Positions 58,951 to 64,000 of a stretch of 64,000 nt of DNA are shown one piece after another (the stretch's first letter is position 1; each line of letters begins with the position of its first letter). The stretch covers positions 868,001 through 932,000 of the forward strand of contig NZ_PZJH01000001.1 of NCBI RefSeq assembly GCF_003259695.1, given 5' to 3'. A program made the position numbers and the translations under genes. The notes below the pieces were generated by a model. It made no database searches and was not told the DNA's origin. It saw only the letters and a program-made list of their open reading frames with translations. The DNA is from Macrococcus epidermidis (lineage in GTDB: Bacteria > Bacillota > Bacilli > Staphylococcales > Staphylococcaceae).

Positions 58951-59664
58951 TTAATGCTGTACTGTTCTGAAAATTGGTTCATTTTTCTCATTTATTGTAT
59001 ATGGAACAGAATATGCTGGTAATACTGGAGAATCTTTGTAAAGAATGTATCTGATATCTGTACCTTTCTTTAACTTAAGATGATTTTCATTAATCTTTTT
59101 ACCAAGATCAATCGTATAATCGATTTTAAATTCATTACCACCATTAATATATATCGGTAGACTTTCATCACTATATGGACTTTTTACTGTCGGATACTTT
59201 TTTAGTCCATATTTTTTATAGTCTATCTTATAAAGGTTTGGTCCAATTTTTTTGCCTAAAGCGAGCATATCTGATTTTGTCTCAAGTCGTATCCTTAAAT
59301 TTTTCAAAGCTTCAGAAGTTCTTAAGTCGATTAATTTAACAGTAGGATTTTTTTCTACATCCATTAAAACGTATTGATAGTAGCCTCCCATTTCAAAAGA
59401 ACTTCCTGGTAACTGAGATAAATATTTTGGTTTTAATTTTTCAAAGTCTACAGGATGTTTTAAGTAAATTTCGTAGGACATATCTCGTTCTTTAATTGGT
59501 AATAAACCTCCACTATCTTTTTGATAGCTATCGACAGCACTTTGTACCATTTTTAACTGATCTTCAGGCGCTACTTGATTTTGAGCAAGTTCTTCTTTCG
59601 GATACATACAACCTGATAAGATAAATGATACTACAAGCAATAATCCAATAATTCTTTTACCCAT
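58951..59664 (-). CDS. YphF-like lipoprotein
   Basis: About 237 residues with an N-terminal lipoprotein signal: KRIIGLLLVVSFILSGC with the lipobox LSGC (Cys about 18). The mature protein (LPIKERDMSYEIYLKHP, RYILYKDSPVLPAYSVP) matches the YphF-type proteins between yphE and hup in Bacillus; its role is unknown. ATG 59664 is set by AGGTGG upstream; GTG 59676 overlaps that site. It overlaps yphE by 8 bases. Confidence 0.78.
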   Translation of the reverse strand: MGKRIIGLLLVVSFILSGCMYPKEELAQNQVAPEDQLKMVQSAVDSYQKDSGGLLPIKERDMSYEIYLKHPVDFEKLKPKYLSQLPGSSFEMGGYYQYVLMDVEKNPTVKLIDLRTSEALKNLRIRLETKSDMLALGKKIGPNLYKIDYKKYGLKKYPTVKSPYSDESLPIYINGGNEFKIDYTIDLGKKINENHLKLKKGTDIRYILYKDSPVLPAYSVPYTINEKNEPIFRTVQH

Positions 59665-59863
59665 GGCTCGACCCACCTAACACAACAAACATGAGTAATG
59701 CACTTATAATGAGCGCAATATAAGCTAAGCCGGTAACAATTACATTTAAAATTTTATTTTTTACTTTAAAACGCGCTACGTAAATTAACATCATAGCAAG
59801 TAACATAAGGCCTAATGAATAAAAAGAAACCCACATTAGGTCCATTTTAGATATATTGAACAT
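59657..59863 (-). CDS. YphE-like small membrane protein (DUF2768)
   Basis: 68 residues with two membrane helices (about 9-28 and 40-62, LNVIVTGLAYIALIISALLM). Matches the DUF2768 family, always between gpsA and yphF in Bacillus relatives; function unknown. It is 9 bases after gpsA. Confidence 0.8.
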   Translation of the reverse strand: MFNISKMDLMWVSFYSLGLMLLAMMLIYVARFKVKNKILNVIVTGLAYIALIISALLMFVVLGGSSHG

Positions 59864-59872
59864 AATTTCCCT

Positions 59873-60871
59873 CTATTCATTCTTTTTTTCTCGGCTCATG
59901 AGTTCCATGACACCAGTATTAACATCTAATCCTTCAAATAATAATTTATAGAGCGCAGAAGTTATCGGCATTTCAACATTAAAGGCTTTAGACATTTCGT
60001 AAGCTGCATCCGTAGTTCTAACACCTTCAACAACCATCCCCATCTGAGCTAATGCCTCATCTAACGTTGCTCCTTTACCAAGCATGTTCCCACACTTCCA
60101 GTTACGTGAATGTACTGATGTACACGTTACAATTAAATCTCCAATTCCGGCTAAACCTAAAAATGTCATTGGATCTGCACCCATCTTAGTACCAAGTCTC
60201 GTAATTTCAGCTAAACCACGTGTCATAAGTGCAGCTTTAGCATTATCACCATAACCTAAACCATCTGTAATACCTGCTGCTAATGCAATAATATTTTTTA
60301 AGGCACCGCCGATTTCTACACCGATCAAATCATCATTAGTGTAGACTCTGAAATATTCATTCATAAATAAATCCTGTGCGATTCGAGCAACAGATATATC
60401 TTTTGATGCAACTGCTACCGTTGTTGGTTGTTTTATAGCTACTTCCTCCGCATGACTAGGCCCACTTAATACACCTACACCTTTTAATAGCGCAGTATCC
60501 ATTTCCTCTTCAATCATTTCAGAGATACGTTTAAAAGTTAAAGGTTCGATTCCCTTGGAAACATGTATGATTATTTTTGGCGCTTCACTTACATCATTGA
60601 TTTGAATCGTTACAGAACGTATCGCTTTTGTCGGAACAGCCAAAATTAATATTTCAGCATGTCGCACTGCTTGTTTCAAATTAGTTGTTGCTTTTAAAGA
60701 TTTATTCAATTGTGCCGCAGGTAAATATTTATGATTCGTATGTTGTTCATTTAATTCATTAATTGTCGCTTCAGTTTTACCCCACATCAGACAATTATGA
60801 CCGTTATCAGCGAGGACATTTGCTAGTGCAGTACCCCAGCTTCCGGTACCAATTACAGAAACGTTTGTCAT
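59873..60871 (-). CDS. gpsA: NAD(P)-dependent glycerol-3-phosphate dehydrogenase
   Basis: Makes sn-glycerol-3-phosphate for phospholipids. 332 residues: [20 protein letters not shown] (dinucleotide site), [20 protein letters not shown], the catalytic-Lys region [18 protein letters not shown], and [14 protein letters not shown]. It follows der by 12 bases, the conserved order. Confidence 0.95.
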   Translation of the reverse strand: MTNVSVIGTGSWGTALANVLADNGHNCLMWGKTEATINELNEQHTNHKYLPAAQLNKSLKATTNLKQAVRHAEILILAVPTKAIRSVTIQINDVSEAPKIIIHVSKGIEPLTFKRISEMIEEEMDTALLKGVGVLSGPSHAEEVAIKQPTTVAVASKDISVARIAQDLFMNEYFRVYTNDDLIGVEIGGALKNIIALAAGITDGLGYGDNAKAALMTRGLAEITRLGTKMGADPMTFLGLAGIGDLIVTCTSVHSRNWKCGNMLGKGATLDEALAQMGMVVEGVRTTDAAYEMSKAFNVEMPITSALYKLLFEGLDVNTGVMELMSREKKNE

Positions 60872-60883
60872 TAATTACACCCC

Positions 60884-62194
60884 TTAGTTTCGTTTGCGGG
60901 CAATAATATGAACTGGTGTGCCCTCAAATCCAAATGCTGCTCTTATTCTATTTTCAAGGAATCGTTTATATGAGAAATGCATCATTTCTACATCATTTAC
61001 AAAAACAACAAATGTCGGTGGTTCGATAGCAACTTGTGTTGAATAGAATATATTTAATCGACTGCCATTATGTGTTGGCGTTGGATTCATCGCAACAGCA
61101 TCTGTTATAACTTCATTTAAAGTACTACTTTGAACACGTTTACGGTGATTTTCACCTGCTTCATTGATGAATGGGAATAATGTTTTTAATCGTTTACCTT
61201 CAAGTGCAGAAACGAACGCAATACGCGCATAATCTAAAAATTGGAAGTTCTCTCTCACTTTATCTTCAAATTTCTTCATCGTTTTAGAATCTTTTTCAAC
61301 TGTATCCCATTTATTTACAACAATGACTACTGCTTTCCCCGCTTCATGTGCATAACCTGCAATTTTCTTATCCTGTTCGATAATTCCAGTATCAGCATCA
61401 AGCACTACTAATACAACATTTGATCTTTCGATTGCCTTTAATGCACGTAATACAGAATAACGTTCAGTCGTTTCATATACTTTACCTTTTTTACGCATAC
61501 CAGCAGTGTCAATCATAACGTATTCCTGATCTTCAAATGTATAAACCGTGTCAATTGCATCCCTTGTTGTTCCTGCAATAGGTGACACGATTACACGTTC
61601 TTCACCTAATATTGCATTTATTAAACTAGATTTACCTACATTTGGACGACCAATTAAAGAGAATTTAATGACATTATCATCATATTCCTCTTCAGGTTGT
61701 TCAGGGAAATGTTTACTAGCTTCATCCAGTAAATCACCAATTCCTAATCCGTGTGAACCAGAAATCGGGAAAGGTTCTCCAAATCCTAAAGAATAAAACT
61801 CATAAATATCAGTACGCATTTCTGGATTATCAATTTTATTCACTGCAAGTACGACTGGTTTACTTGATTTGAATAATAATTTCGCTACAAATTCATCTTC
61901 AATCGTAATGCCGTCACGACCATTAACCATAAAAATAATGACATCTGCTTCATCAATGGCAATCTCTGCCTGCGCACGAATTTGTTCCTGAAAAGGTTCA
62001 TCGCCAAGTTCTATACCACCAGTATCAATGATATTGAATTCATGTGTTAACCATTCACCACTTGAATATATTCTATCTCTCGTAATCCCCGGCGTATCTT
62101 CTACGATTGAGACACGCTCTCCTATAATCCTATTGAAGATTGTAGATTTGCCGACATTCGCTCGGCCTACAATCGCTATTGTTGGTTTTGTCAA
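60884..62194 (-). CDS. der: Ribosome-assembly GTPase Der (EngA)
   Basis: Tandem-domain GTPase for 50S ribosome maturation. About 436 residues: first G domain [26 protein letters not shown]; second [30 protein letters not shown]-terminal KH-like domain. The preferred start is TTG at 62194, with AGAGGAAG upstream, giving the usual 436 residues; the frame extends to 62212. The first P-loop has Ala where most homologues have Pro. Confidence 0.94.
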   Translation of the reverse strand: MTKPTIAIVGRANVGKSTIFNRIIGERVSIVEDTPGITRDRIYSSGEWLTHEFNIIDTGGIELGDEPFQEQIRAQAEIAIDEADVIIFMVNGRDGITIEDEFVAKLLFKSSKPVVLAVNKIDNPEMRTDIYEFYSLGFGEPFPISGSHGLGIGDLLDEASKHFPEQPEEEYDDNVIKFSLIGRPNVGKSSLINAILGEERVIVSPIAGTTRDAIDTVYTFEDQEYVMIDTAGMRKKGKVYETTERYSVLRALKAIERSNVVLVVLDADTGIIEQDKKIAGYAHEAGKAVVIVVNKWDTVEKDSKTMKKFEDKVRENFQFLDYARIAFVSALEGKRLKTLFPFINEAGENHRKRVQSSTLNEVITDAVAMNPTPTHNGSRLNIFYSTQVAIEPPTFVVFVNDVEMMHFSYKRFLENRIRAAFGFEGTPVHIIARKRN

Positions 62195-62260
62195 TTTTGT
62201 TCTTCCTCTCAAATAATATCTGTTCTATTTTAACACAGAAAGTGTGTTTATCAAATCGAT

Positions 62261-62309
62261 ATAAAAAATGCCGATATGCATACAGTATTATCTGTATACA
62301 TATCGACAT
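62261..62309 (-). terminator. Terminator of rpsA
   Basis: An 18-base arm (62268-62285) pairs with 62292-62309 with two G-T pairs and a 6-base loop; six T follow on the minus strand. Confidence 0.88.
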
Positions 62310-62321
62310 GTAAAAACTAAA

Positions 62322-63482
62322 TTATAAATTTAAACCTTTAAATTTATCTCCGAAAACATCACCTAAAGTTGGTGCGTCTTCATCCGTTGTAGTTTGATTA
62401 TTTAAATAAGAAGTATCAAAGTCTTCAGTTTGTTCTTCAGTTGCTTTAATTGATAATCCAATACGTTTTTCATCTTTATTAATATCTAAGATTTTAACTT
62501 TAACTTTTTGACCAGCTTCTAATACTTCATTTGGATTTCCGATATGTTCATGGCTAATTTGTGAAATATGAACAAGACCTTGTAAACCTTTGTCAATCTC
62601 AACAAATGCACCGAAGTTCGCTAAACGCATTACTTCACCTTCAACCACATCTCCAACTTTGAATTTTTCATCAATTGTTTCAAATGGCCCAGGTAAAGCA
62701 GCTTTAATTGATAATGACACACGTTCATTTTCTGGATCAACACTTAAAATTTTAACTTTTACTTTATCACCTACTGATAATGCATCTTCTACTTTATCAA
62801 TATGGTCATGTGTAATTTGAGAAATATGAACTAAACCATCTACATCGCCAATATCAACGAAAGCACCGAAATTTGTCATGCGAAGCACTTCACCTTCAAC
62901 CACTGCACCTTCTTCTAGATTTTGTAGACGTTCTGATTTTAAAGCTTTGTTTTGTTCAGCTTCAATCACTTTATGATTTAAGATTACTCTATTTTTTTCT
63001 TGATCTAATTCTTCAATTTTTAATGTTAATACTTTTCCAACATAATCAGAGAAATCTTCAATATAGCTTGTAGAAATTAATGATGCCGGGATGAATCCAC
63101 GTAAACCAACATCTACAACTAATCCACCTTTAACAGCTTCTTTAACTTCAGCTTCTAAAGTTTCTCCATTCTCAAACTTTTGTTGTAAGGTTTCAAACGA
63201 TTCAGATTCATCTAATTTACGTTTAGATAAAATGTAGTGACCATCTTCTTCTTTGTCTTCAATCTTAGTCACATATGCTTCAATTTCATCGCCAACTTTT
63301 ACAACATCTTCCGCATTCTCAACGCGTAAGCTTGATAATTGACTGATTGGAATGATTCCATCATATTTAGCACCATCTAATTGTAATACAACATGTTTCT
63401 CTTCAATTGATTGAACAGTGCCTTTTACTTTGTCACCTTCATTAATTTCTAAAATCATGTTTTCGTTAAATTCTTCTGTCAT
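62322..63482 (-). CDS. rpsA: Ribosomal protein S1-like, four S1 domains
   Basis: RNA-binding protein of 386 residues with four S1 motifs (about 15-85, 103-168, 188-258, 275-345); the last two are the most regular, EGEVLRMTNFGAFVDIGDVD and EGEVMRLANFGAFVEIDKGL. Shorter than the six-domain S1 of E. coli, as in other Firmicutes (Bacillus ypfD). It is between cmk and der. Confidence 0.93.
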   Translation of the reverse strand: MTEEFNENMILEINEGDKVKGTVQSIEEKHVVLQLDGAKYDGIIPISQLSSLRVENAEDVVKVGDEIEAYVTKIEDKEEDGHYILSKRKLDESESFETLQQKFENGETLEAEVKEAVKGGLVVDVGLRGFIPASLISTSYIEDFSDYVGKVLTLKIEELDQEKNRVILNHKVIEAEQNKALKSERLQNLEEGAVVEGEVLRMTNFGAFVDIGDVDGLVHISQITHDHIDKVEDALSVGDKVKVKILSVDPENERVSLSIKAALPGPFETIDEKFKVGDVVEGEVMRLANFGAFVEIDKGLQGLVHISQISHEHIGNPNEVLEAGQKVKVKILDINKDEKRIGLSIKATEEQTEDFDTSYLNNQTTTDEDAPTLGDVFGDKFKGLNL

Positions 63483-63563
63483 TAGGGACGCCTCCTCAAA
63501 GTTTACAGCTTATAGCTTATAATAAACTTCTTATAAATTGACGATAAAGTCAAGAAATTCGCT

Positions 63564-64000
<437 letters not shown>

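Noticed and set aside
62873-63073. Plus-strand frames opposite rpsA, der and aroC
   Set aside because: They are shadows of strongly conserved minus-strand genes and lack ribosome sites.

Overview
This is a low-GC Firmicutes chromosome segment whose gene order and protein sequences are those of the Staphylococcaceae core genome. Examples are odhA-arlSR-pgpB-murG-ctpA, thyA-folA, recU-pbp2, and aroCBA-ndk-hepT-menG-hepS-hup-gpsA-der-rpsA-cmk. The window also encodes a complete menaquinol:cytochrome c reductase (qcrABC) and a small ba3-type cytochrome c oxidase. Staphylococcus aureus lacks both, whereas the oxidase-positive genus Macrococcus has a cytochrome c-dependent chain. I therefore infer a Macrococcus or close relative. 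No mobile element, CRISPR array, tRNA or prophage was found.

Layout. 1-7.1 kb (all minus): the 5' part of odhA with a cre-like site, the ArlRS two-component system preceded by a GNAT gene, a Fur-controlled small RNA, a PAP2 phosphatase, murG and ctpA. 7.1-15.2 kb (minus): yozE, crr, msrBA, ypmS, degV, plsC, folA, thyA, a methyltransferase, brxA, cvfC and a zinc-finger protein, with a tiny plus-strand membrane ORF between thyA and the methyltransferase. 15.3-19.5 kb is the most accessory-looking stretch: a queuosine-precursor transporter, an RNase H-like protein, a HAD phosphatase, a possible Fic-like winged-helix protein behind an 11-bp inverted repeat, a coiled-coil protein, and a gene remnant. 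19.5-31.2 kb: a FEN-type exonuclease, a rhodanese, a double dynamin, the ba3 oxidase operon behind a Crp/Fnr-type palindrome, a luciferase-like oxidoreductase, an rRNA methyltransferase, rnpB, gpsB, ypsA and yppE. 31.3-34.4 kb (plus): recU-pbp2. 34.4-45.3 kb (minus): one long housekeeping run from a MazG-like pyrophosphohydrolase to ypoC. 45.4-49.9 kb: yitT, yugP, ypjA and qcrCBA. 49.9-64 kb (minus): ypiF-ypiB-ypiA, the shikimate genes aroABC, ndk, menaquinone side-chain and ring-methylation genes, hup, yphF/yphE, gpsA, der, rpsA and the 3' part of cmk.

How they work together. hepS/hepT/menG and aroABC feed menaquinone synthesis. qcrABC oxidises menaquinol and the ba3 oxidase consumes the electrons, so both ends of a bc-type respiratory chain lie in one window. 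The best find is a short transcription unit at about 3748-3854. It has a near-consensus minus-strand promoter, two Fur boxes, three C-rich single-stranded segments and an intrinsic terminator, and it sits between arlR and pgpB. That is the arrangement and location of the S. aureus iron-sparing sRNA IsrR. One C-rich loop can pair with the Shine-Dalgarno region of qcrA (the Rieske iron-sulfur protein), which suggests an iron-sparing link to the bc complex. This pairing is inference and needs testing.
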